Shown: piece by piece, positions 45,805-53,421 of the stretch
Numbering within the stretch: the stretch's first letter is position 1
Layout: the number at the start of each line of letters is the position of its first letter
Assembly: GCF_024611995.1 (NCBI RefSeq)
Contig: NZ_CP102509.1
Span: 5,332,001 to 5,396,000 of the forward strand
Direction of reading: 5' to 3'
DNA length: 64,000 nt
DNA from: Streptomyces sp. NBC_00162
GTDB taxonomy: Bacteria; Actinomycetota; Actinomycetes; Streptomycetales; Streptomycetaceae
Position numbers and translations under genes: made by a program
Notes under the pieces: model-generated
What the model was told of the DNA's origin: nothing
The model's input: the letters and a program-made list of their open reading frames with translations, nothing else
Databases searched by the model: none

Positions 45805-46953
45805 ATGGACGACACCAAGACCGGCCCGCTTGCGGGCTTCACCATCGGAGTCACCGCGGCACGGCGGGCCGACGAGCTGATCGCCCTGCTGCGCCGGCGC
45901 GGGGCCTCCGTGCTGCACGCTCCCGCGCTGCGGATCGTTCCGCTGGCCGACGACAGCGAGCTGCTCGCCGCCACCAAGGAGCTGATCGGCTGCGCGCCGG
46001 ACGCGGTGGTGGCCACCACCGCGATCGGGTTCCGCGGCTGGATCGAGGCCGCCGACGGGTGGGGGATCGGCGAGGAGCTGCTGGAGCGGTTGCGGACCAC
46101 CGAACTGCTGGCGCGCGGACCGAAGGTGAAGGGCGCCATCCGGGCCGCCGGGCTGGTGGAGACCTGGTCCCCGGAGTCGGAATCGCTCGCCGAGGTACTG
46201 GAACGGCTGCTGGCGGCCGGGGTCGCCGGGCGGCGGATCGCCCTCCAGCTGCACGGGGAGCCGCTGCCGGGCTTCGTCGAGGCGCTGCGGGCCGGCGGGG
46301 CCGAGGTGGTGGTGGTCCCGGTGTACCGGTGGATGGCGCCCGAGGACCTCGCGCCGCTGGACCGGCTGCTGGACGCGGTGGTGGGCGGCGTGGTGGACGC
46401 GGTGACCTTCACCTCGGCGCCGGCGGCGGCCTCGCTGCTGTCCCGGGCGGAGGAGCGCGGAGTACGGGAATCCGTGCTGGAGGCGCTGCGGGGCGGGGTG
46501 CTGTCCGCGTGCGTGGGGCCGGTGACCGCGGTGCCGCTGCAGGCGCAGGGGGTGGACACCGTGCAGCCGGAGCGGTTCCGGCTGGGCCCGCTGGTGCAGC
46601 TGCTCTGCCAGGAGCTGCCGGGCCGGGCGCGGGTGCTGCCGGTGGCCGGGCACCGTTTGGAGATCCGCGGGCACGCGGTCCTGGTCGACGCGGAGCTGCG
46701 GCCGGTGCCGCCGGCCGGGATGGCCCTGCTGCGGGCCCTGTCCCGGCGGCCGGGGTGGGTGGTGGCCCGGGCGGAGCTGCTGCGGGTGCTGCCGGGGGCG
46801 GGGCGCGACGAACACGCCGTGGAGACGGCGATGGCCCGCCTCAGGGTGGCGCTGGGGGCGCCGAAGCTGATCCAGACCGTGGTCAAGCGGGGGTACCGGC
46901 TGTCGCTGGACGCGGGCGGCGAGGCCAAGTACGGGGAGGTGCCCGCCCCGTGA
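45805..46953 (+). CDS. nnaR: HemD-like/winged-helix nitrate regulator NnaR
   Basis: A 382-residue protein with two parts. Residues about 10-265 have the uroporphyrinogen-III synthase fold (TIGVTAARRADELIALL, FTSAPAAASLLSRAEE, VGPVTAVPLQAQGV). Residues 280-375 are an OmpR-type winged helix (GMALLRALSRRPGWVVARAELL, ETAMARLRVALGAP, QTVVKRGYRLSL). This combination, next to narK, is that of NnaR, which co-activates nitrate and nitrite assimilation genes with GlnR in S. coelicolor. The HemD half is probably regulatory and not enzymatic. Confidence 0.88.
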   Translation: MDDTKTGPLAGFTIGVTAARRADELIALLRRRGASVLHAPALRIVPLADDSELLAATKELIGCAPDAVVATTAIGFRGWIEAADGWGIGEELLERLRTTELLARGPKVKGAIRAAGLVETWSPESESLAEVLERLLAAGVAGRRIALQLHGEPLPGFVEALRAGGAEVVVVPVYRWMAPEDLAPLDRLLDAVVGGVVDAVTFTSAPAAASLLSRAEERGVRESVLEALRGGVLSACVGPVTAVPLQAQGVDTVQPERFRLGPLVQLLCQELPGRARVLPVAGHRLEIRGHAVLVDAELRPVPPAGMALLRALSRRPGWVVARAELLRVLPGAGRDEHAVETAMARLRVALGAPKLIQTVVKRGYRLSLDAGGEAKYGEVPAP

Positions 46954-46985
46954 CGGGTGGGGAACTCCTCGGCTAGCGTGCGGCA

Positions 46986-47534
46986 ATGATCATTGACGGG
47001 GTGGAGATGAGGGGCCTCGAGCCCGGCGACGCCGCCGGGCTGGCCGGGGCTTACGCGCGCAACCGGGCGTACATGGCGCCCTTCGAACCGGACCGGCCGG
47101 AGGACTTCTACACCGAGCAGGGGCAGCGGGCCCGCATCGAGGGCATGCTCGCGGACCGGGACGCCGGGCGGATGGTCCCGTACGTGCTGGTCGAGGCCGT
47201 GGGCGGCACGCCCGTCGGCGCGATCAACCTCGGCTCCATCGCGCTCGGCCCGCTGTGCAGCGGTGGCGTGGGCTACTGGGTGGACCAGGACTGGAACGGC
47301 AAGGGTCTGGCCACGGCCGCCCTGGAGGAGGTGTGCCGGGTCGCCCGCGACGAGGTGGGCCTCCACCGGGTGGAGGCCGGGACCCTGCTCGACAATCCGG
47401 CCTCGCAGCGGGTGCTGGCGAAGGCGGGCTTCGAGGCGTACGGGGTCGCGCCGCGCTACCTCCACATCAACGGGGCCTGGCGCGACCACCGGCTCTTCCA
47501 GCGCCTGCTGCACGACGACCCACCCGGCCGCTAG
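46986..47534 (+). CDS. GNAT acetyltransferase, RimJ-type
   Basis: A 182-residue acetyltransferase. The acetyl-CoA loop region is DQDWNGKGLATAALEEVCRV, and the later conserved VEAGTLLDNPASQRVLAKAGF is typical of the RimJ/RimL subgroup. Near the start, AYARNRAYMAPFEPDRPEDFY resembles protein N-acetyltransferases. It begins 32 bases after nnaR. Its stop codon lies inside a perfect terminator stem. Its substrate is unknown. Confidence 0.86.
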   Translation: MIIDGVEMRGLEPGDAAGLAGAYARNRAYMAPFEPDRPEDFYTEQGQRARIEGMLADRDAGRMVPYVLVEAVGGTPVGAINLGSIALGPLCSGGVGYWVDQDWNGKGLATAALEEVCRVARDEVGLHRVEAGTLLDNPASQRVLAKAGFEAYGVAPRYLHINGAWRDHRLFQRLLHDDPPGR

Positions 47535-47560
47535 GCCCTGTCCGCCCGGACAGGGCCTAG
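47531..47560 (+). terminator. Terminator overlapping the GNAT stop codon
   Basis: A perfect 13-bp stem (CTAGGCCCTGTCC at 47531-47543 and 47548-47560), GCCC loop. The TAG stop of the acetyltransferase lies in the left arm. Confidence 0.85.
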
Positions 47561-47656
47561 CCGCCCGGCGGCCCCCGCACCCGCTCGGGGGGTTCCGCTG
47601 GGCGGCGGGGGGCGGCACTCTGGTGGGGCGCCCCACGACGCGAGGCGGTGACGGGC

Positions 47657-48217
47657 ATGCGGTTCGACTCCGGCCGGGTCTGCCTGGACCTGGTGGCCAC
47701 TTTCGCCCCTCAGGAGGGGATCCCGGACGGTGACGAGCTGCGGCTGTGGCTCGCCGGGGCCGGGCTGGTGCCCGACCGGACGCCGCTCGCCCGGGTCGGC
47801 CCGGACTGGGCCGAGGCCTTCCGGTCACTGCGGGCCGACGTGGAGACCCTCGTACGGGCGGAACTGGACGGCGGCGAACCGGACGAGCGGGCCCTGGCCC
47901 GGGTCAACGCGCTGGCCGCCGGTCCACCCCCGGGCCTGTGTGCCGTTCGGGACCAGGAGGGCCACCTCGTACGGGAGTTGTGCGGCGGTGTGGAGTGCGG
48001 GGCCCTGCTCGCCGCCGTGGCCCGGGACGCCGTCGAGCTGCTGACCGACCCCGGCGACCGGGCCCTGCTGCGGGCCTGCGAGGGTGACGGCTGCGCCCGG
48101 GTCTACCTGGACACCTCCCGGGGCCACCGGCGCCGCTGGTGCTCCAGCGAGCTGTGCGGCAACCGGGAGCGCGTCGCCCGGCACCGCCGCCGGGTCCTGG
48201 CCGGGGGGTCCGTGTAG
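47657..48217 (+). CDS. CGNR zinc-finger protein
   Basis: A 186-residue protein with an N-terminal ABATE-type domain (VCLDLVATFAPQEGIPDGDEL, RVNALAAGPPPGLCAVRD) and a C-terminal CGNR zinc finger. In the finger, C-x4-C (CEGDGC) and RRWCSSELCGNRERVARHRRR supply the cysteines and the CGNR motif. The family are likely stress-related transcription regulators. I chose the ATG at 47657, which has GAGG upstream at good spacing; a GTG at 47648 is too close to that site. It is a stand-alone gene between two terminator-like or strong promoter gaps. Confidence 0.85.
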   Translation: MRFDSGRVCLDLVATFAPQEGIPDGDELRLWLAGAGLVPDRTPLARVGPDWAEAFRSLRADVETLVRAELDGGEPDERALARVNALAAGPPPGLCAVRDQEGHLVRELCGGVECGALLAAVARDAVELLTDPGDRALLRACEGDGCARVYLDTSRGHRRRWCSSELCGNRERVARHRRRVLAGGSV

Positions 48218-48312
48218 GCGGTTCCGTGCAGCGGTTCCGGAACGGGCGTGCGGACAGGGTGCCGATTCGCGTACGGTTGACGGTCGCCCATGCACGTCAG
48301 AAGGGGGCCTTG

Positions 48313-50619
48313 GTGGCCGCGCAGAATGCCGCTGTCGACAGCACGGCGGATTCCGTCCGAGATCGGGAGATCGCGGTCGAGCAGACGCATCTCGACCGGG
48401 TGTACACACGCCTCGAGGAGAAGATCCACGAGGCCGAGTTCCTGATGAACGACGCCGCCAAGCGCGGTCAGGTGGGCACCCCCGGTGCCCTCGCCGAGCG
48501 CGACGCGCAGGTCTTCAGGGCGGGTATCCACCTGAACCGGCTCAACAACGAGTTCGAGGACTTCCTCTTCGGCCGCATCGACCTGGTGCTCGGCAAGGAC
48601 GGGGAGCGCGGCGCGGACGGCGCCTACACCTCCGTCTCGCCCGCCGAGGACGCGATCCGGGAGGACCTCACCGCCGACATCGCCGAGACGCTGCACATCG
48701 GCCGCATCGGAGTCCTGGACTCCGACTACGCGCCGCTGGTCATCGACTGGCGGGCCCCGGCGGCCGCGCCGTTCTACCGCTCCACGCCCAAGGAGCCCGG
48801 CCGCGTCGTGCGCCGCCGCGTCATCCGCTCCAAGGGCCGCAAGGTGCTGGGCGTCGAGGACGACCTGATGCGCCCCGAGGTCACCGCGTTCCTGGACGGG
48901 CAGGAGCTGCCCGCCATCGGCGACGGCGCCCTGATGGCCGCGCTCGGGCGGGCCCGTACGCACTCCATGCGGGACATCGTCTCCTCCATCCAGGCCGAGC
49001 AGGACCTCGTCATCCGGGCCCCCGCCGCCTCCGTCGCCGAGGTTGCGGGCGGGCCCGGAACCGGCAAGACCGCCGTCGCCCTGCACCGCGCCGCCTACCT
49101 GCTCTACCAGGACCGGCGCCGCTACTCCGGCGGCATCCTGATCGTCTCCCCGACCCCGCTGCTCGTCGCGTACACCGAGGGCGTGCTGCCCTCGCTCGGC
49201 GAGGAGGGCCAGGTCGCCATCCGGGCGCTGGGCTCGCTGGTCGACGGCGCCGAGGCGACCACGTACGACGACCCGGCCGTGGCCCGGATCAAGGGCTCCT
49301 CGCGGATGCTGAAGGTGCTGCGCAAGGCCGTACGGGGCGCCCTGGAGCTCGGCAACGCCCCCGACCGGCTGCGGGTCGTGGCCTTCGGGCGCCGCCAGGA
49401 GCTGGAGGCCGACGAGCTCAACCGGATCCGGCAGAACATCCTCGGCGCCACCACCCCCGTCAACATGCTGCGCCCGCGCGCCCGCAAGCTGCTGCTCGAC
49501 GCGCTGTACGCGAAGTCCGGCGGCGCCGGCCGGCACAGCGACCCGGAGCTGGCCGCCGAGCTGCGCTCCGCCTTCGACGAGGACATCTCCACCGAGGACG
49601 ACTTCATCGGCTTCCTGAACGCCTGGTGGCCCGAGCTGACCCCGCGCACGGTGCTCGCCGCCATGGCCGACGAGCGCAAGCTCGGCCGCTGGTCGCGCCG
49701 GGACCTCAACCCGCGCGAGACCCGCCAGCTGGCGCGCTCCCTGCGCCGGCTGGGCCCGGACGGCAAGGGCCCCCTGTCGGTGCACGACGTGGCGCTGCTG
49801 GACGAGCTCCTCCAGCTGGTCGGCGCGCCCGCGCGGCCCAAGCGCAGGCGGGAGATGGACCCGCTGGACCAGCTCAGCGGGCTGGAGGAGCTGATGCCGA
49901 CCCGCGAGGAGACCCAGTGGGAGCGGGCCGAGCGGCTCGCGGCGGAACGCACCGAGTACGCGCACGTCATCGTGGACGAGGCCCAGGACCTGACGCCGAT
50001 GCAGTGGCGGATGGTGGGCCGGCGGGGCCGGACCGGCACGTGGACGGTGGTCGGCGACCCGGCGCAGTCCTCGTGGACCGACCCGGACGAGGCGGCCGCG
50101 GCCCGCGACGAGGCCCTCGGGTCCCGGCCGCGCCGGCGCTTCACGCTGACGGTGAACTACCGGAACCCGGCGGAGGTCGCCGAGGTCGCCTCCCGGGTGC
50201 TGCGCCTGGCGATGCCCGGCATGGAGCCGCCGTCGGCGGTGCGCTCCACGGGCCTGGAGCCCCGTTTCACGGCCGCGAAGGGCGATCTGGGCACAGCGGT
50301 GCGGGAGGAGACCCGCAGGCTGCTGGAGCAGGTGGACGGCACGGTGGGCGTGGTCGTGGCCATGGACCGGCGCGCGGAGGCCGCGGGCTGGCTCGCCGAC
50401 CTCGGCGAGCGGGCGGTGGCGCTGGGCAGCCTGGAGGCCAAGGGCCTGGAGTACGACGCCACGGTGGTCGTCTCCCCGGCGGAGATCGCGGACGAGTCCC
50501 CGGCGGGCCTGCGGGTGCTGTACGTGGCGCTGACGCGCGCGACGCAGCAGCTCACGGTGGTCTCGGCGGGGCGGGACAAGCCGGACGCGTCCGGGGTGCC
50601 GGAACTGCTGCTTCCGTAA
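48313..50619 (+). CDS. HelD/HelR-like RNA-polymerase-recycling UvrD-type ATPase
   Basis: A 768-residue superfamily 1 ATPase with a long N-terminal coiled-coil arm (TADSVRDREIAVEQTHLDRV) instead of a DNA-unwinding layout. Walker A is GGPGTGKTAVA near residue 245, the Walker B/DEXX region is VIVDEAQDLTPMQW near 553, and motif VI is LYVALTRATQQL. In actinobacteria such class II HelD proteins strip RNA polymerase from DNA; the S. venezuelae relative HelR gives rifamycin tolerance. I chose the GTG at 48313 (AAGGGGG upstream); the frame extends earlier without family similarity. No rifamycin-associated repeat was seen upstream. Confidence 0.85.
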   Translation: MAAQNAAVDSTADSVRDREIAVEQTHLDRVYTRLEEKIHEAEFLMNDAAKRGQVGTPGALAERDAQVFRAGIHLNRLNNEFEDFLFGRIDLVLGKDGERGADGAYTSVSPAEDAIREDLTADIAETLHIGRIGVLDSDYAPLVIDWRAPAAAPFYRSTPKEPGRVVRRRVIRSKGRKVLGVEDDLMRPEVTAFLDGQELPAIGDGALMAALGRARTHSMRDIVSSIQAEQDLVIRAPAASVAEVAGGPGTGKTAVALHRAAYLLYQDRRRYSGGILIVSPTPLLVAYTEGVLPSLGEEGQVAIRALGSLVDGAEATTYDDPAVARIKGSSRMLKVLRKAVRGALELGNAPDRLRVVAFGRRQELEADELNRIRQNILGATTPVNMLRPRARKLLLDALYAKSGGAGRHSDPELAAELRSAFDEDISTEDDFIGFLNAWWPELTPRTVLAAMADERKLGRWSRRDLNPRETRQLARSLRRLGPDGKGPLSVHDVALLDELLQLVGAPARPKRRREMDPLDQLSGLEELMPTREETQWERAERLAAERTEYAHVIVDEAQDLTPMQWRMVGRRGRTGTWTVVGDPAQSSWTDPDEAAAARDEALGSRPRRRFTLTVNYRNPAEVAEVASRVLRLAMPGMEPPSAVRSTGLEPRFTAAKGDLGTAVREETRRLLEQVDGTVGVVVAMDRRAEAAGWLADLGERAVALGSLEAKGLEYDATVVVSPAEIADESPAGLRVLYVALTRATQQLTVVSAGRDKPDASGVPELLLP

Positions 50620-51055
50620 GGTCTCCCGGCCGTACGGCCGTATGGTCCGCGGCCAGGAGCGTGGTGAGCGGAACCGGCTGCCGGGAGGGGGACCGCATTC
50701 GGCGATCCTTTGTTAGCCTGGTGAAGGCACCGACTCGATCCAAGCCCCCGGGCCCAACCTTCGTCGCTTAGAGCGACCACTTGCCGCGAGGCGAGCATGG
50801 CGGGTCGGTGTCTTATACGTATGCATCACCAGGTCCGCGCCCTCCACTCAGTGGGGGGCGCGGACCTGTTTTGTATGGACCCACCATTCCGCGGACCCCA
50901 GATATCTCGTATGGTGGAAGTGTTCTTCCGAAATTTGTAGCTGGTTACCTTGTACCGGCGGGTAGGTGGGACGATCGGACAACAGGTCCTGCCACGCCAG
51001 CGGTGTGCCGGGCCCTGTGTGTACAGCGAACCAGGGACAGAAGAGGAACACGGCC
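50620..51055. other. Long intergenic region before the malic enzyme gene
   Basis: These 436 bases contain a strong hairpin (listed separately) 187 bases before the malic enzyme start and a short frame with a good ribosome-binding site (GAGG before the ATG at 50797, ending at TAG 50940). That frame would give a 47-residue peptide, but its third codon positions are not GC-rich as in real genes here. The region between hairpin and gene has TATGGT-like sequences (50920) that could be a promoter. Confidence 0.4.
50830..50868 (+). terminator. Strong hairpin with T-run upstream of the malic enzyme gene
   Basis: An 18-bp stem (50830-50847 with 50851-50868, one G-T wobble), TCA loop, followed by TTTT. 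It could end helicase-gene transcripts. Its distance (211 bases) from that gene also allows a role as attenuator in a longer malic enzyme leader. Confidence 0.75.
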
Positions 51056-52459
51056 ATGGCAACGGCGCCCAGCGTCTCGTATTCGATGACGGTCCGCCTG
51101 GAAGTGCCCGCGAGCGGAACCGCGGTCTCCCAGCTCACCACCGCCGTGGAGTCCTCCGGCGGCTCGGTCACCGGCCTCGACGTGACCGCCTCCGGCCACG
51201 AGAAGCTCCGGATCGACGTCACCATCGCCGCGACCTCCACCGCGCACGCGGACGAGATCGTCGAGAAGCTGCGGGGGATCGAGGGCGTCAGCCTCGGCAA
51301 GGTCTCCGACCGCACCTTCCTCATGCACCTCGGCGGCAAGATCGAGATGGCGTCCAAGCACCCCATCCGCAACCGTGACGACCTCTCGATGATCTACACC
51401 CCGGGCGTGGCCCGCGTGTGCATGGCGATCGCCGAGAACCCCGAGGACGCGCGCCGCCTCACCATCAAGCGCAACTCCGTCGCAGTCGTGACGGACGGCT
51501 CGGCCGTGCTGGGCCTGGGCAACATCGGCCCGATGGCCGCGCTGCCCGTCATGGAGGGCAAGGCGGCCCTCTTCAAGCGGTTCGCCGGCATCGACGCCTG
51601 GCCGATCTGCCTCGACACCCAGGACAGCGACGAGATCGTCGCCATCGTCAAGGCGATCGCCCCCGGCTTCGCGGGCATCAACCTGGAGGACATCTCCGCG
51701 CCGCGCTGCTTCGAGATCGAGGCCCGGCTGCGCGAGGCCCTGGACATCCCCGTCTTCCACGACGACCAGCACGGCACGGCGATCGTCGTGCTCGCCGCGC
51801 TCACCAACGCACTGCGCGTCGTGGGCAAGGCAGTTGGCGACGTCAAGGTGGTCATGTCGGGCGCCGGCGCGGCCGGCACCGCCATCCTCAAGCTGCTCCT
51901 CGCGGCGGGCGTCAAGAACGCCGTCAGCGCCGACATCCACGGTGTCGTGCACGCGGACCGCCCCGACCTCGTCGACGCGGCCCCCGACTCCCCGCTGCGC
52001 TGGATCGCCGACAACACCAACCCCGAGGGCTACACGGGCACCCTGAAGGAGGCCGTGGTCGGCGCCGACGTGTTCATCGGCGTCTCGGCCCCGAACGTGC
52101 TCTCCGGCGAGGACGTCGCCGCGATGGCGGAAGGCGCGATCGTGTTCGCGCTCGCGAACCCGGACCCCGAGGTGGACCCGGCCGTCGCGCGTCAGACCGC
52201 CGCCGTCGTCGCCACCGGCCGCTCCGACTTCCCGAACCAGATCAACAACGTGCTGGTCTTCCCGGGTGTCTTCCGCGGTCTGCTGGACGCCCAGTCCCGG
52301 ACGGTGAACACCGACATGATGCTGGCCGCGGCGGCCGCCCTGGCCGACGTCGTCGGCGAGGACGAGCTGAACGCGAACTACATCATCCCGTCCGTGTTCA
52401 ACGACAAGGTCGCCGGCGCCGTCGCCGGAGCCGTCCGCAAGGCCGCCACCACGGCCTGA
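51056..52459 (+). CDS. Malic enzyme (NAD(P)-dependent) with N-terminal ACT-like domain
   Basis: A 467-residue enzyme that oxidatively decarboxylates malate to pyruvate. An ACT-like regulatory region occupies about 1-80 (MTVRLEVPASGTAVSQL). The catalytic part has the tyrosine motif MIYTPGVARVC, the lysine region FKRFAGIDAWPICLDTQD, the metal-binding LEDISAPRCFEIE and the dinucleotide-binding VVMSGAGAAGTAI. The cofactor cannot be told from sequence alone. The ATG follows GAGGA. The gene has its own leader region and a terminator behind it. It links the TCA cycle to pyruvate and to NADPH or NADH supply. Confidence 0.94.
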   Translation: MATAPSVSYSMTVRLEVPASGTAVSQLTTAVESSGGSVTGLDVTASGHEKLRIDVTIAATSTAHADEIVEKLRGIEGVSLGKVSDRTFLMHLGGKIEMASKHPIRNRDDLSMIYTPGVARVCMAIAENPEDARRLTIKRNSVAVVTDGSAVLGLGNIGPMAALPVMEGKAALFKRFAGIDAWPICLDTQDSDEIVAIVKAIAPGFAGINLEDISAPRCFEIEARLREALDIPVFHDDQHGTAIVVLAALTNALRVVGKAVGDVKVVMSGAGAAGTAILKLLLAAGVKNAVSADIHGVVHADRPDLVDAAPDSPLRWIADNTNPEGYTGTLKEAVVGADVFIGVSAPNVLSGEDVAAMAEGAIVFALANPDPEVDPAVARQTAAVVATGRSDFPNQINNVLVFPGVFRGLLDAQSRTVNTDMMLAAAAALADVVGEDELNANYIIPSVFNDKVAGAVAGAVRKAATTA

Positions 52460-52472
52460 GGGGTTCGAGGCG

Positions 52473-52501
52473 CGTGAGGGCCGTCTGTGACGGCCCTCAC
52501 G
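52473..52501 (+). terminator. Terminator after the malic enzyme gene
   Basis: A perfect 13-bp stem (CGTGAGGGCCGTC at 52473-52485 with 52489-52501), TGT loop, starting 13 bases after the stop. Confidence 0.85.
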
Positions 52502-52717
52502 GGCGCCTGATCCCGGCGCGTCGCGAGATGCGGGCCGCGCGGGCCGCCTCTAGGGTTGCGGGGATGCCCGCGAGGTCCGCGGTCCGCAGCAGCGTGCGGG
52601 CGAGGGCGTGGACGGAGCGTCACCGCGGGGTGACTGTGGCGCTTTTCGTGTGACCCCGGCGGGTGCCGGATTGGCTTTCCCGCCGCTGGTGGGGGCAGGA
52701 TGCGTAACCGGGCGAGA

Positions 52718-52736
52718 GGGTCTGACGTTCAGACCC
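52718..52736. promoter_or_regulatory. Palindromic site upstream of the HU gene
   Basis: GGGTCTGA-CGT-TCAGACCC: perfect 8-bp arms, 83 bases before the HU start. A dyad of this size is a likely regulator site. The rest of the 359-base gap (52460-52818) shows the malic enzyme terminator and otherwise no coding-looking frame. Confidence 0.5.
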
Positions 52737-52818
52737 GGGTCCGGGGACTGTCCGAGGGCCCTGGCAGCATCGGCTTCGATCTCACGCCTCTAAGGCAAGT
52801 TGAACACGGGAGTACAAC

Positions 52819-53100
52819 ATGAACCGCAGTGAGCTGGTGGCCGCTCTGTCCGAGCGCGCCGAGGTGACCCGCAAGGACGCCGACGCCGTTCTGGCCGCGC
52901 TCGCCGAGACCGTTGGCGAGATTGTCGCCAAGGGCGACGAGAAGGTCACCATCCCCGGCTTCCTGACCTTCGAGCGCACCCACCGTGCCGCTCGCACCGC
53001 GCGCAACCCGCAGACCGGCGACCCCATCCAGATCCCGGCCGGCTACAGCGTGAAGGTCTCCGCGGGCTCCAAGCTCAAGGAAGCCGCCAAGGGCAAGTAG
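52819..53100 (+). CDS. hup: HU family DNA-binding protein
   Basis: A 93-residue nucleoid protein of the HU type, which bends and compacts DNA as a dimer. The whole fold is present: NRSELVAALSERAEVTRKDA, AVLAALAETVGEIVAKGDEK, VTIPGFLTFERTHRAARTAR, then the DNA-arm NPQTGDPIQIPAGYSVKVSAG with the conserved proline. It is the short HU (about 93 residues) without the Lys/Ala-rich tail of the second Streptomyces HU. A GGGAG site precedes the ATG. It is followed by two strong terminators, which suggests high expression. Confidence 0.96.
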   Translation: MNRSELVAALSERAEVTRKDADAVLAALAETVGEIVAKGDEKVTIPGFLTFERTHRAARTARNPQTGDPIQIPAGYSVKVSAGSKLKEAAKGK

Positions 53101-53152
53101 TCCTGCCCCGGCGCCGAAGGCCGCACGGGCCTTTGGAACGGCAGCAGTACGG

Positions 53153-53189
53153 CGAAGGGCGGCCACCCCGGCGGGGTGGCCGCCCTTCG
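53153..53189 (+). terminator. Terminator after the HU gene
   Basis: A perfect 17-bp stem (53153-53169 with 53173-53189), GGC loop, 52 bases after the stop. Confidence 0.9.
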
Positions 53190-53328
53190 GCCGTGCCGGG
53201 CCCGGCGGTTGCCGCCGAGCCCAAGGAGCATGCGTCGAGCCCCAGGAGCCTGCTGCGGCCCACGGGCCCTGCTGAGCCCCACGGCCTGTTGAGGGCCCCA
53301 AGGCACCAAGGGGCCCTCTGAGGCCACG

Positions 53329-53373
53329 AGAAAGCCCCCCTGAGGCCCTTGCGGGCCCTCAGGGGGGCTTTCT
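53329..53373. terminator. Terminator between HU and the convergent murA
   Basis: A perfect 17-bp stem (53329-53345 with 53357-53373) whose loop can pair further. It ends in T-rich sequence on one strand and A-rich on the other, so it probably acts for murA and backs up the HU terminator. Another smaller G/C hairpin lies at 53291-53318. No gene-like frame lies in this 321-base gap. Confidence 0.85.
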
Positions 53374-53421
53374 GACGGTCCGACGGCCTGACGGGCCGGT
53401 ACCGCTGCGCCGGCGAACGGC

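Noticed and set aside
48218..48312. Rifamycin-associated element upstream of the HelD-like gene.
   Set aside because: The region has no matching palindrome; from sequence alone I cannot call it inducible by rifamycin.
50700..50780. A tRNA-like sequence (ACTCGATCC) before malic enzyme.
   Set aside because: No acceptor stem or anticodon arm can be folded around it.
50797..50940. A 47-codon gene before malic enzyme.
   Set aside because: It has a ribosome-binding site, but its third codon positions are not GC-rich and it contains a terminator hairpin; kept only as a finding.
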